Positions 17,886-26,793 of a stretch of 64,000 nucleotides of DNA are shown one piece after another. The notes under the pieces were generated by a model that did no database searches, was not told where the DNA came from, and saw only the letters and a program-made list of their open reading frames with translations. Source of the DNA: CAZOOK01 sp964581385. Lineage in GTDB: Bacteria > Pseudomonadota > Gammaproteobacteria > Nevskiales > Nevskiaceae. Position numbers and translations under genes: made by a program. The DNA lies in contig CAZOOK010000012.1 of NCBI GenBank assembly GCA_964581385.1, positions 1 through 64,000 of the forward strand, written 5' to 3'. Within the stretch, counting starts at the first letter, position 1, and every line of letters starts with the position of its first letter.

Positions 17886-19304
17886 ATGTCCGCAATCGTT
17901 TCCTCTCCGCGCCGCAAGCCGTCGCCCGGCAAACGTGCCGCCGCCAAGACCAAAGTCCGCGTCACGGCGCGCTCCAAGGTTTCCAAGACTGGCGTCGGCA
18001 AGATCGGTTTTGTCAGCCTCGGCTGCCCGAAAGCGCTGGTCGATTCGGAGCGCATCCTCACGCAGCTGCGCGCGGAAGGTTACGAGACGGTACCGAGCTA
18101 CGGGGCGGCGGATGTCGTTGTCGTCAATACCTGCGGCTTCATCGATTCGGCTGTCGAGGAATCGCTGGACGCGATCGGCGAGGCGATGTCGGAGAACGGC
18201 AAGGTCATCGTGACCGGCTGTCTCGGTGCGCGCCGCGAGCTGATCGAGGAAAAATTCCCGGGAGTGCTGTCGATCAGCGGCCCACAGGATTACGTGTCGG
18301 TCATGAACGCCGTGCACGAAGCCGCGCCGCCACAGCACGATCCATTTTTCGATCTCCTGCCGCCGGCCGGTATCAAGCTCACGCCGAAGCACTACGCGTA
18401 TCTGAAGATCGCCGAAGGCTGCAACCACAAGTGCAGTTTCTGCATTATTCCGTCCATGCGCGGGAGGCTGGCGTCGCGGCCGATCGATGAGGTACTCATC
18501 GAGGCCGAGAAGCTGGTACGCGGCGGCGTGCAGGAACTGCTGGTGATTTCGCAGGACACCAGCGCCTACGGCGCGGACATCAAGTACAGCAAGCGTTCAT
18601 GGCGCGGCGACGAATATGCGACGCGCATGATCGACCTGTGCCGTGGCCTCGGCAGTCTCGGCGCCTGGGTGCGCCTGCATTACGTTTATCCCTATCCGCA
18701 CGTGGACGATATCGTGCCGCTGATGGCGGAGGGCAAGGTGCTTCCTTATCTCGACGTACCGTTCCAGCACGCCAGCCCGCGCGTGCTCAAGGCGATGAAG
18801 CGGCCGGCGGCGGCCGAAGATACGCTGCGCCGCCTCACCGCATGGCGTGCAATCTGTCCGGACATTGCTGTGCGCAGCACCTTCATCGTCGGTTTCCCAG
18901 GTGAAACTGAGGATGATTTTCAGCAATTGCTTGCCTGGCTTGATGAAGCGCAGCTCGACCGCGTCGGCTGCTTCAAGTATTCGCCGGTCGACGGCGCGAC
19001 CGCCAACAAATTACCCGGCGCAGTGCCGGAAGAAATCAAGGAGGAACGCCTCGCACGTTTCATGGCCAAGCAGGAAAAAATCAGCGCTAAGAAGCTGAAG
19101 GCCAAGGTTGGCAGGACAACGGAAGTGCTGATCGACGAGGTTGGTCCGGATGGAGCGGTTGGCCGCTCATGGGCTGATGCGCCGGAAATCGACGGACGCG
19201 TTTTTATCGATGGCAAGCTGCGGCCATTGCCCGGGCAACGTGTGAAAGTGAAGATCGCGCGTGCCGACGCGCATGACCTTTATGGAAAGCTTGTGGCTGG
19301 TTGA
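17886..19304 (+). CDS. rimO: Ribosomal protein S12 methylthiotransferase RimO
   Basis: The 472-residue enzyme adds a methylthio group to the conserved Asp of ribosomal protein S12. It has N-terminal cluster ligands Cys47 (SLGCPKA), Cys83 (NTCGFID) and Cys112 (TGCLGAR), and the radical-SAM triad C179-x3-C183-x2-C186 (CNHKCSFC). A C-terminal TRAM domain is at about 405-470. The N-terminus has about 38 extra basic residues compared with E. coli RimO. I chose the ATG at 17886; a GTG at 17877 is in frame. It is divergent from the AsmA gene. Confidence 0.96.
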   Translation: MSAIVSSPRRKPSPGKRAAAKTKVRVTARSKVSKTGVGKIGFVSLGCPKALVDSERILTQLRAEGYETVPSYGAADVVVVNTCGFIDSAVEESLDAIGEAMSENGKVIVTGCLGARRELIEEKFPGVLSISGPQDYVSVMNAVHEAAPPQHDPFFDLLPPAGIKLTPKHYAYLKIAEGCNHKCSFCIIPSMRGRLASRPIDEVLIEAEKLVRGGVQELLVISQDTSAYGADIKYSKRSWRGDEYATRMIDLCRGLGSLGAWVRLHYVYPYPHVDDIVPLMAEGKVLPYLDVPFQHASPRVLKAMKRPAAAEDTLRRLTAWRAICPDIAVRSTFIVGFPGETEDDFQQLLAWLDEAQLDRVGCFKYSPVDGATANKLPGAVPEEIKEERLARFMAKQEKISAKKLKAKVGRTTEVLIDEVGPDGAVGRSWADAPEIDGRVFIDGKLRPLPGQRVKVKIARADAHDLYGKLVAG

Positions 19305-19324
19305 TCGGGCCTGGTTAGCACCTG

Positions 19325-19684
19325 CTAGCGCGAAACCAGCCAGCGCTCCGCTTCGCCGTCGTCGGCGAAACGCTTCATGCGGATGCCGCGATCGAGGCCG
19401 GCATCTTCGGAGAACTTCTGGCTGGCGACCGTCAGCGCCTGCTGGGGCACCAGCATCGCGATGGCCGTTCGTGCCGGTAACACATCCGCCTGCGCCGGTT
19501 TCAGGACGTAGGAGACGCCAGTGCTGGTACGCCGGACATCGACGATGAGTCGCGCATAGTCGAACTTCTTCATGAGTGCCGCGGCGCTCGTACAGCTGTC
19601 ATCGAATTCGGTCGCGGGTGCATCGCCGAAATGGACGACACAGACACATCCGAGTTCATCGAGTGCTTCTACGGTAAAACTCAT
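19325..19684 (-). CDS. Hypothetical protein with a SpoIIAA/STAS-like pattern
   Basis: The 119-residue protein begins MSFTVEALDELGCVCVVHFG. It has alternating strand and helix segments (YARLIVDVRRTSTGV; RTAIAMLVPQQAL) and ends RMKRFADDGEAERWLVSR. That final pattern, a strand followed by F-x-D-x-x-E-A-x-x-W-L, is typical of SpoIIAA-like/STAS-fold single-domain proteins in proteobacteria. I see no phosphorylatable Ser in the anti-anti-sigma context, so the regulatory role is open. It lies 26 nt downstream of the AEC permease gene on the same strand. The fold assignment is inference. Confidence 0.6.
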   Translation of the reverse strand: MSFTVEALDELGCVCVVHFGDAPATEFDDSCTSAAALMKKFDYARLIVDVRRTSTGVSYVLKPAQADVLPARTAIAMLVPQQALTVASQKFSEDAGLDRGIRMKRFADDGEAERWLVSR

Positions 19685-19710
19685 GCAAGTTCCCCAACTG
19701 GTTACGCAGA

Positions 19711-20607
19711 TCACAGCAAACTGTTTGCCAACGTCACGGTCAGCAGTGACAGAATGATACCTGCTCCGAGCACGCCGTTGGCCAGCGGCGGGTCAAGGGC
19801 GTGCTGATCGGCCAGGATCGCGGCCGAGATCATTGGCGCCATGCCGGCCTGCAGGGTGCCGATCACCAGCGTGAGCCCGCTCACACCGACGGCGATGCCG
19901 AATGAGTAAACCAGCAGCGGCGCCAGCGCCAGCTTCCAGCCCAATCCGAGCCCGAGCGCGCCGAGCTGCGAACGACCGAGATGCAGGCGGAATTGCAATC
20001 CCACCGAAAACAGCGCCAGCGGCGTCAGAGTCGCTGCGATCCGGTGCAGGATTTCGTTCGGGATGTCCGACCAGCCGCCGAGCCATCCGACCAGGATGCC
20101 GAGGTTCAGCATCAGAAATGCCGGAAACAGCAGCACGCGGTGCAGGATCTGTTTTGGCTCCGGACGCTGGCCGGAATACAGCGCGGCAACCGTAACGCCG
20201 CCAACGGCGAGCGCGGTGAAGCAACCCGCCTGATCGGCGATGACGCCGAGCGCCAGCCCGTCGCGGCCGCGCAGCGCTTCCAGCAGCGGATAGCCGACGA
20301 ACGAAGTGTTGCCAAGGCCGCTGACCAGGATCAGCGCACCGATGCGCCCACGCGACCAGCCGAGCCGAGGTCCGAGCCACGCAAACAACAGCCATGCGCC
20401 GAGTAGCACGAACCACTGCGTCACCACCAGAAACCAAAGATGTCGATCGAAGTGGATCTGCGGAATCAGCTCCAGCACCATCGCCGGCAGAGCGATGTTG
20501 AGCGCCCACCAGTTGAGGCTATGTGCGAGGCCGGGCGGCGGCTTGGCGATGCGCGCGACCGCCGCGCCCAGCAGCATGCAGACGCCGAGCAGCCAGAACT
20601 GGATCAC
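19711..20607 (-). CDS. AEC family permease (auxin efflux carrier type)
   Basis: The 298-residue protein has about ten hydrophobic segments in the two 5-helix halves typical of AEC permeases. It shows LNWWALNIALPAMVLELIP in helix 2 and SGLGNTSFVGYPLLEAL in helix 4, where the family has its N-x-x-F-x-G-x-P motif. Characterised bacterial relatives move small organic acids such as malate or malonate. The GTG start at 20607 overlaps the stop of the upstream flavin oxidase by 4 nt (GTGA), so the two are coupled and the permease may handle the oxidase substrate or product. Confidence 0.87.
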   Translation of the reverse strand: MIQFWLLGVCMLLGAAVARIAKPPPGLAHSLNWWALNIALPAMVLELIPQIHFDRHLWFLVVTQWFVLLGAWLLFAWLGPRLGWSRGRIGALILVSGLGNTSFVGYPLLEALRGRDGLALGVIADQAGCFTALAVGGVTVAALYSGQRPEPKQILHRVLLFPAFLMLNLGILVGWLGGWSDIPNEILHRIAATLTPLALFSVGLQFRLHLGRSQLGALGLGLGWKLALAPLLVYSFGIAVGVSGLTLVIGTLQAGMAPMISAAILADQHALDPPLANGVLGAGIILSLLTVTLANSLL

Positions 20608-22148
20608 GAGGCGGGGATGCCGAAGCTGCGCGGATTGAGTATGCGGCGTGGATCGTGCCGGTTCTTGGCGGCCAGCAGCGCATCGCGCACGGTCTGCGGC
20701 GCGCGGCGCTGGAATTCCCGTGCCCATTTCGTGCCAATGCCGTGCTCGGCACTGAAAGTGCCGCCGAAGCGCAGCGTCACGTCGAAGACGATGCCGATCA
20801 GTTCCGCTGCTCGCGCTGCCACCGGATGTTCCCGCGTGCCGAGCAGATGCAGATGCGCACCGCCAACGCCGGCGTGGCCGAAGGCGATGAATTCGATATC
20901 CGCACTCGCCGCGCGCAGTTCCCGTTCGAGCTGCGCGAGGTAGTCGCCGAACACTGCTACCGGCGTCGCCGTATCGAAACTGAGCCGGCCGCCGCCGAGC
21001 GCGCGCATGCGCGCATTACTTGACTCGGTGATCGAATGCCGCAGTTTTTTCAGCATCGGCAGCGGCCCGTAGCCAATGCGCATCTCCGGCCATTGCAGCG
21101 TGTCGGCGAGAAAGCTGTAGAGGTATCCGGCGAGGTCCGCCTGCGCGTCCTGCGATTTCACCTGCAGCAGCAGGTAATACGATGCATCCGGGTCCTGTTC
21201 GAACGGCAGACGGAAGCCGGCGCCGAGATACAGGCGTAGAAGCCGCATCGCGCCGCGGCCGATGAACTCGAATTCCTCAACATCACCAGGAAAAGCTGCG
21301 CGAGCGGCAGCGAGTACGCGCATCGCCGCCGGCATGTCGTCCACTGGCAGCAGTACCGCCTCGCGCTGTGCGGGTCGTGCGTAAGTGCGCAGGCGTACGC
21401 GGGTGATCACGCCGAGCGCGCCCTGACTGCCGACGAGGCCATGGTCTGGATCGACGCGGGCCGAGTCGATCGCCAGTCGATCGGCCGGCGGCGCGATCCA
21501 CGGCGGGGCTGAGCACGGACCGGCCGCGGCGCTGTCGCCCCAGAAACCCCAGGCGGCTTCGCTCATTTGCGCGGCGGTGCCGTAGCAGACCGCATTGGCG
21601 CCGGCCGACGCGTTGGCGACGCAACCGCCGACCGATGCCGAGCTCGATGAACCCATCTCCATCGGCCACATCAGGCCGAGCGGTTCCAGCAGATCGTTGA
21701 TCGCATCGACAGCCACGCCTGCCCGCGTCGTAACCGTCGCGTCGGCGAGCGCTGGCCGGCCGAGGCCTTGCCACCATGCGAAGAGAGCCTCGCGTTGCGA
21801 ATCCGCATTGCCATCGACGGGGAAATCGAACGCGCGGCCGTCGGCAAGATCGAAGCGCAGCGGGCGATTCAGGCGCTCCAGGCTGAGTACAACTTCACCT
21901 TCGGGGCGCTGCGCCTCGACCAGACCGGTGCGGCCACCGCAGATGACCAGCGCGATGCCGTGGGTGTTGCATAGACGCAGAATTGCGCCGACTTCGGCCT
22001 CGGTTTGCGGCAGCAGCGCGGCCGGCGTGTGGCCGGCTTCACCGCGCTCCGGGATTTCATAGCGGCGGCGGCGTTCGGCATCCGTGACGACGCGCGCGCC
22101 CAGCAGCGGCGCGAAGACGTCGATAGGGTCGGGGACGTCTGGGTTCAT
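20604..22148 (-). CDS. FAD-binding oxidase of the D-lactate/glycolate dehydrogenase type
   Basis: The 514-residue protein is a PCMH-type flavoprotein. The N-terminal FAD domain has CGGRTGLVEAQ, GSSSSASVGGCVANASAG and GSQGALGVITRVRL. The C-terminal FAD-oxidase cap contains AFGHAGVGGAHLHLL and the hallmark EHGIGTKW. It most likely oxidises a 2-hydroxy acid such as D-lactate, passing electrons to the quinone pool or a cytochrome. No Fe-S domain is fused to it. It is translationally coupled to an AEC permease. The exact substrate is not predictable. Confidence 0.88.
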   Translation of the reverse strand: MNPDVPDPIDVFAPLLGARVVTDAERRRRYEIPERGEAGHTPAALLPQTEAEVGAILRLCNTHGIALVICGGRTGLVEAQRPEGEVVLSLERLNRPLRFDLADGRAFDFPVDGNADSQREALFAWWQGLGRPALADATVTTRAGVAVDAINDLLEPLGLMWPMEMGSSSSASVGGCVANASAGANAVCYGTAAQMSEAAWGFWGDSAAAGPCSAPPWIAPPADRLAIDSARVDPDHGLVGSQGALGVITRVRLRTYARPAQREAVLLPVDDMPAAMRVLAAARAAFPGDVEEFEFIGRGAMRLLRLYLGAGFRLPFEQDPDASYYLLLQVKSQDAQADLAGYLYSFLADTLQWPEMRIGYGPLPMLKKLRHSITESSNARMRALGGGRLSFDTATPVAVFGDYLAQLERELRAASADIEFIAFGHAGVGGAHLHLLGTREHPVAARAAELIGIVFDVTLRFGGTFSAEHGIGTKWAREFQRRAPQTVRDALLAAKNRHDPRRILNPRSFGIPAS

Positions 22149-22530
22149 GGCGTAAGCGAGCTCGACGGTGACGGCCGGCAAAGCCCGATTTTATCGTTGA
22201 TTGCTTACGTGCCCAACCGCCGCTCCCGACCACCGATAGTCCGCGTCGCCCTCGGGGCCATGCTTGTACGGCGTTTCCGTGCTCATCATCTGGGCATATC
22301 GATGGTCGGAAATTGGTGCACTGCGGGCGCGCGGCGATGGTGGCTTGCGCAGCCGGTCTGTCTATTTAAAGAGGCAAGCGAACCCCAATAATCCAACCAT
22401 GGTATTGATTACCCGTATCGGATGGCTATCAGGTTAAAATATGCTCATATCAAGTTACGTTGTGCGCCGCCGATAGCTACTTTATGAACTGCAGTTGCCG
22501 CAGATTCAGAAAGTTCTCAATAACGATCCG
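22149..22530. other. Intergenic region between divergent oxidase and desaturase genes
   Basis: No supported gene lies here. The right part (22380-22500) is AT-rich and includes TTAAAAT about 100 nt before the desaturase start, which may be promoter sequence. I see no riboswitch-like or strongly structured element. Confidence 0.5.
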
Positions 22531-23691
22531 ATGCCGAGTGCGTCCATGACCAAAGCTGCGCCGACCGCCGCCGAAGCGCCCCTCAACACGCCGGCGATCT
22601 TCATGTTTGCTGTTTCGACCTTGCTGCTGCTCACGGTACTGCCCTGGTATCTGTGGACACATCATCTCGGTATCGGCGCGTGGCTTTTTTTCGTCGTCAT
22701 GATGTATGCGACCGGCCTGTCGATCACCGGCGGCTACCATCGCTTGTGGTCGCATCGTGCCTATGAGGCGCATTGGAGCCTGCGCATTTTTTACATGCTG
22801 TTCGGCGGCATGGCGTTCCAGAACAGCATCCTCATCTGGAGCTCGCTGCATCGCGTTCATCACAAAAATGTCGATGACGTGGACGAGGACCCCTATTCGA
22901 TCAATCGCGGTTTCTGGTTCGCGCACATGGGCTGGATGCTGCGTAACTATCCGAGCGCAAAACTCGATTTCTCGAATGTGCCCGATCTCGAGCAGGACCC
23001 GATCGTGATGTTTCAGCATCGCCACTATGTCGGCATCGCGTTGGGAATGAACGTCGGTGTGCCGCTGCTGGTCGGCTGGATGTGTGGCGATCCCTGGGGC
23101 TTTCTGATGCTGGGCGGGGTGATGCGGTTGTTCGTGAATCACCATTTCACATTTTTCATCAACTCGCTCGCGCATTACTGGGGCCGCCGGCCGTACACGG
23201 TCGAAAACACAGCGCGCGATAACGATCTGGTCGCTCTGTTCACTTATGGCGAGGGCTACCATAACTTCCATCACCTGTTTCAATGGGACTACCGCAACGG
23301 TGTGCGTTGGTGGCAGTTCGATATCACCAAATGGTGGATCGCCGCGCTATCTTGGGTCAGCGTCACCCGTAATCTGAAGCGTGTGCCCGAGTTTAAGATC
23401 CAGCGTGCGATGCTCGAACGGCAGTTTGCGCAAACACGCGAACGTCTTGACCGTTGCAAAAATCCAAAACGAATTGAAGTTTTACAGAAATTGCTGCAAC
23501 AGGAACTGGATACTTTTTCCGTAACCGTCAGCGAGTGGAGCCATCTGCAAGCAGAGCGCATCGATGCCGCCCGCAAGCAGCTAGCAAACCAGTGGGACCA
23601 TAGTGATATGCGCCGCCGCCTCGGAAACCTGGAAGAAGCTTTGCGCCTGCAGAGGCAACGCGTGCGATTGCTGCGCTTACAGACTGCGTAA
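22531..23691 (+). CDS. Membrane acyl-CoA/acyl-lipid desaturase with a C-terminal coiled coil
   Basis: The 386-residue protein has four hydrophobic segments and the three histidine boxes of the delta-9 desaturase family: HRLWSH (70-75), HRVHH (107-111) and HNFHH (244-248). It introduces a cis double bond into saturated acyl chains using a di-iron centre at the inner membrane. The last 90 or so residues, after WWIAALSWV, are charged and predicted coiled coil, an extension not needed for catalysis. A cold-shock gene follows, and desaturation commonly tunes membrane fluidity in the cold. The ATG at 22531 is preferred over an in-frame TTG at 22495. Confidence 0.92.
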   Translation: MPSASMTKAAPTAAEAPLNTPAIFMFAVSTLLLLTVLPWYLWTHHLGIGAWLFFVVMMYATGLSITGGYHRLWSHRAYEAHWSLRIFYMLFGGMAFQNSILIWSSLHRVHHKNVDDVDEDPYSINRGFWFAHMGWMLRNYPSAKLDFSNVPDLEQDPIVMFQHRHYVGIALGMNVGVPLLVGWMCGDPWGFLMLGGVMRLFVNHHFTFFINSLAHYWGRRPYTVENTARDNDLVALFTYGEGYHNFHHLFQWDYRNGVRWWQFDITKWWIAALSWVSVTRNLKRVPEFKIQRAMLERQFAQTRERLDRCKNPKRIEVLQKLLQQELDTFSVTVSEWSHLQAERIDAARKQLANQWDHSDMRRRLGNLEEALRLQRQRVRLLRLQTA

Positions 23692-23717
23692 CGGATTTGC
23701 AATACCAAATTAGTCCG

Positions 23718-23747
23718 TTAGACAAATTATCTAGAAACACGTAATCT
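23718..23747 (+). promoter_or_regulatory. Putative promoter of the cold-shock gene with a long leader
   Basis: TTAGAC (23718-23723) and TAATCT (23742-23747) are 18 nt apart. If used, the mRNA leader would be about 150 nt, the length seen for cold-shock mRNAs whose leaders act as RNA thermosensors. Agreement with consensus is moderate. Confidence 0.35.
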
Positions 23748-23904
23748 CATAATCGCACTCGTTTCAAGCCGTTTTTCCGCGGTGTGTTCCTTCCTCCATC
23801 TTCGGATGGTGCGTCGTTGCGAAGCTCCGGGGTACGCTCCTTGATCGCTTGCACTTCGGCGGGAGTGGCCCGCTTCAACTTCAATCCGCGAAAGGAACTA
23901 TTTG

Positions 23905-24117
23905 ATGAGCAATGTATCAACAGGCACCGTGAAGTGGTTCAACGATGCCAAAGGTTTTGGGTTTATTACGCCGTCCGATGGGGGAGAAGATTTGTTCGCT
24001 CACTTCAAAGAAATTCAGGGGACCGGCTTCAAAACATTAAAAGAAGGCCAACGCGTGCAGTACGAGGCAAAGCGCGGTCCGAAAGGGATGCAGGCCACGG
24101 CAATCAAGCCGCTCTGA
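23905..24117 (+). CDS. Cold-shock domain protein (CspA family)
   Basis: The 70-residue protein is a single cold-shock domain with RNP1 KGFGFI and RNP2-like DLFAHF, starting STGTVKWFNDAK. It binds single-stranded nucleic acid and acts as an RNA chaperone or antiterminator. I chose the ATG at 23905, with GAAAGGAA upstream; a TTG one codon earlier is unlikely. It is monocistronic, with a strong terminator 34 nt downstream. A long leader upstream fits cold regulation, but constitutive Csp members also exist. Confidence 0.97.
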   Translation: MSNVSTGTVKWFNDAKGFGFITPSDGGEDLFAHFKEIQGTGFKTLKEGQRVQYEAKRGPKGMQATAIKPL

Positions 24118-24150
24118 AGTACGCTTTAGAACAAAATATTGCTATAACTT

Positions 24151-24182
24151 GAAAACCCCGGCCAGTCCGGGGTTTTCTTTTA
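24151..24182 (+). terminator. Rho-independent terminator after the cold-shock gene
   Basis: A perfect 11-bp stem GAAAACCCCGG / CCGGGGTTTTC with a 5-nt loop is followed by a T-rich tail. Confidence 0.93.
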
Positions 24183-24267
24183 TCTTCAGCTATATCTGCC
24201 AGTTACATCCTATTGGCCCGGCTGGGCCGTGTGCGGTGTATTGCGCTTCGTCCGGCAAGATGTAAAA

Positions 24268-24282
24268 TGAAACTCATTCTCA
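24268..24282 (+). promoter_or_regulatory. Fur box upstream of feoAB
   Basis: TGAAACTCATTCTCA matches the 7-1-7 Fur consensus TGAnAATnATTnTCA at all defined positions except one. It sits 9 nt before the feoA start, where iron-loaded Fur would block expression. Confidence 0.8.
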
Positions 24283-24291
24283 TTTGAGCAT

Positions 24292-24540
24292 GTGGTCGTG
24301 CGTCTTTCGGATTTGGCAAAAGGGGTGATAGCTACGGTGACTCAGGTCGAGGACGCCGACCCTGCCGATTCGATTGCCAGGCGCCTGCGCGACCTTGGTT
24401 TTGTGCACGGTGAGTCGGTGCGCGTGATCGCGCATGGACCCGTCGGCGCCGATCCGCTCGTTGTCCAGATCGGTTATACGCGTTTCGCATTACGGCGCGC
24501 TGAGGCAGCACGGGTCGGTGTGGAGCTGGTCGCGTCATGA
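24292..24540 (+). CDS. feoA: Ferrous iron transport protein FeoA
   Basis: The 82-residue cytoplasmic SH3-like protein has RRLRDLGFVHGESVRVIAHGP and ends with GYTRFALRRAEAARVGVEL, the FeoA signature. FeoA is needed for full FeoB activity. The GTG at 24292 is used here; a second GTG at 24298 would give MRLSDLAKG and is equally plausible. The gene is directly behind a Fur box and overlaps feoB by 4 nt (ATGA). Confidence 0.94.
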   Translation: MVVRLSDLAKGVIATVTQVEDADPADSIARRLRDLGFVHGESVRVIAHGPVGADPLVVQIGYTRFALRRAEAARVGVELVAS

Positions 24541-26381
24541 CGGGCATGCCGATATCCACGCTGCGCATCGCACTCGTCGGGAATCCGAACTGCGGCAAAA
24601 CCGCGTTGTTCAACCTATTAACCGGCAGCCGCCAGAAAGTCGCGAACTATGCCGGCGTGACAGTGGAGCGGAAGGAAGGCCGCTTCCGTGCACCGTCCGG
24701 CCGCAGCGTGCAGGTCCTCGATCTACCGGGCACCTACAGCCTTGCCGCGACCAGTCCCGACGAAGCGATCACGCGCGATATTTGCCAGGGGCGCTACGCT
24801 GGCGAACCACCTCCCGATCTGATCGTCTGCGTTGCCGATGCGACTAATCTGCGCCTGCACCTGCGCTTCGTATTGGAGATCCGGCAGCTTGGCCGGCCGA
24901 TGGTGTTGGCGTTGAACATGGCCGACGCTGCGGCACGGCGCGGTATCCGCATCGACCGCGTGCGGCTTGAGCGGGAACTTGGCATCCCGATCGTCGAGAC
25001 TATCGCCGTACGCCGCGGCGGCGCCTGGGAGCTAGTGGAACGTCTTGATCGCGAATTGCCGCCGATCCCACCCATGCTTCCGGAAAGCACCGACCAACAC
25101 GCCGAAGTGCGCCGCTTGCTGGCCGCGGCAGTCGAAGTTCCGCGCCGGACCGACGCGATCGACGATGCGATCGATCGCTGGGCTTTGCATCCGATGTGGG
25201 GACTGACGATTCTCACGGTGTTGATGTTCCTGATGTTCCAGGCGGTGTTCTCGTGGGCGCAGCCGCTGATGGACGGCATCAAGCTGATCATCGATCACGG
25301 TGGACGGTTCATTGCCGACACCATGCCGCAAGGAGTGCTGAAGAGCCTGCTGGTCGATGGCATCATCGCCGGCGCAGGCAGCGTGCTGGTGTTCCTGCCG
25401 CAAATCCTGATCCTGTTCTTTTTTATCCTCGTGCTCGAGGAATCCGGTTACCTGCCGCGCGCCGCTTTCCTGCTCGACCGCCTGATGGTTGCTGCGGGTC
25501 TCACGGGACGTTCGTTCATTCCTCTGTTGTCGAGCTTCGCGTGTGCCGTGCCCGGCATCATGGCGACGCGTACGATCCAGGACCCGCGCGACCGGCTGGC
25601 GACGATTCTGGTCGCACCGCTGATGACCTGCTCGGCGCGATTGCCGGTATACACCCTGCTGATCGGAGCCTTCATTCCGCAGCAAACCATACTCGGCATG
25701 TTCAATCTGCAGGGGTTGATGCTATTCAGTCTTTATGTGGCCGGCATCGGCAGCGCTTTGATCGTCGCCTATGTCATGAAGCGGTTGCGCGGCGATCGTG
25801 CCGAACATTCATTGCTGCTGGAACTGCCGCCCTATCGGTTGCCGCTGCCGCGCGACGTTGCCATCGGTTTGTGGGAACGCGCACAGGTGTTCCTGAAACG
25901 TGTCGGCACCATCATCCTGTCGTTGACGGTATTGCTATGGTTCTTGTCGAGTTTTCCGGCGCCTCCGGTCGGTGCAACCGGGGCGGCAATTGACTATAGC
26001 TTTGCGGGTCGCCTCGGCCACGCAATGCAGCATCTGTTCGCGCCGATCGGGTTCAATTGGCAGATCTGCATCGCCCTCATCCCCGGCCTTGCGGCGCGCG
26101 AAGTTGCCGTCAGCAGCCTGGCCACGGTGTATGCGCTCGGCGCGACCGGCGAAAACGCGGCGGCGCAGTTGTCCCCGATTCTGTCCGCACAGTGGTCGCT
26201 GGCGACGGCGTTGTCGCTTCTGGCCTGGTACGTTTTTGCACCGCAATGTCTGTCCACGCTGGCAGTGATCCGCCGCGAAACCAATTCCTGGTCCACGGTC
26301 GCGCTTACTGCTGGTTACTTGTTCGCGCTGGCGTACCTTGCCGCATTCGCGACGTACCAGATCACCCGGATCGTCACATGA
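24537..26381 (+). CDS. feoB: Ferrous iron transporter FeoB
   Basis: The 614-residue Fe(II) transporter has an N-terminal G domain: G1 GNPNCGKT (15-22), G2 GVT (40-42), G3 DLPG (62-65) and G4 NMAD (127-130). The membrane part has two Gate regions, including FFFILVLEESGYLPRAAFLLDR, given only as that type, and the metal-site-like segment FACAVPGIMATR. It is shorter than E. coli FeoB (773), as in many Xanthomonadales, because the linker between G domain and pore is reduced. It overlaps feoA upstream and the Cys-rich gene downstream by 4 nt each. Confidence 0.96.
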   Translation: MTGMPISTLRIALVGNPNCGKTALFNLLTGSRQKVANYAGVTVERKEGRFRAPSGRSVQVLDLPGTYSLAATSPDEAITRDICQGRYAGEPPPDLIVCVADATNLRLHLRFVLEIRQLGRPMVLALNMADAAARRGIRIDRVRLERELGIPIVETIAVRRGGAWELVERLDRELPPIPPMLPESTDQHAEVRRLLAAAVEVPRRTDAIDDAIDRWALHPMWGLTILTVLMFLMFQAVFSWAQPLMDGIKLIIDHGGRFIADTMPQGVLKSLLVDGIIAGAGSVLVFLPQILILFFFILVLEESGYLPRAAFLLDRLMVAAGLTGRSFIPLLSSFACAVPGIMATRTIQDPRDRLATILVAPLMTCSARLPVYTLLIGAFIPQQTILGMFNLQGLMLFSLYVAGIGSALIVAYVMKRLRGDRAEHSLLLELPPYRLPLPRDVAIGLWERAQVFLKRVGTIILSLTVLLWFLSSFPAPPVGATGAAIDYSFAGRLGHAMQHLFAPIGFNWQICIALIPGLAAREVAVSSLATVYALGATGENAAAQLSPILSAQWSLATALSLLAWYVFAPQCLSTLAVIRRETNSWSTVALTAGYLFALAYLAAFATYQITRIVT

Positions 26382-26725
26382 ACGCGTCCACCGGATTGCA
26401 GTGGTTCATCGTCACCGCCGTGGTCGCTGCGAGTGCCTTTCACGCGTTTGGAATTTTTGCGCCGCGTGTCCGCACCCGCGCATTACAGACGCTCGGCGGT
26501 TGGCTGGCGCGCGAGCGGCATCCGCAATGGATGCGCAGCGCCGGGCAATATCTGGCTCCAGCGACGCCCGTCGCGGCAGGCTGCGGTTCCGGCTGTGGCA
26601 GCTGCGACGGCTGTGGTTCCACTGCGAAACCGTCGGCGCCGCCGGTTTCGCAGCCGATGGTATTTACACGTAACGCCCGCTCTAGTAGTGCGGTGCAACA
26701 AGAGGATCGTCAGTCCCGTAACTGA
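26378..26725 (+). CDS. FeoB-associated Cys-rich membrane protein (DUF6587-like)
   Basis: The 115-residue product has one N-terminal membrane segment (LQWFIVTAVVAASAFHAFGIFAP), a basic stretch, and a CGSGCGSCDGCGS cluster near residue 68-80. Its ATG overlaps the feoB stop (ATGA), so it is the third gene of the operon. FeoB-associated Cys-rich proteins are common but poorly characterised; a role in handing over Fe(II) or sensing oxygen through the cysteines is inference. It is not the winged-helix FeoC of enterics. Confidence 0.8.
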   Translation: MNASTGLQWFIVTAVVAASAFHAFGIFAPRVRTRALQTLGGWLARERHPQWMRSAGQYLAPATPVAAGCGSGCGSCDGCGSTAKPSAPPVSQPMVFTRNARSSSAVQQEDRQSRN

Positions 26726-26793
26726 TCTCGGCATTGCAAGCGCACCGGTGCTTTCTGCACAATCCGCTATTGAAGCCGTTGCGGAGATTGCAA

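Noticed and set aside
17748..18428. N-terminal extension of the AsmA frame
   Set aside because: The extension is antisense to rimO and lacks family similarity; the AsmA signal and membrane helix begin at 17747.
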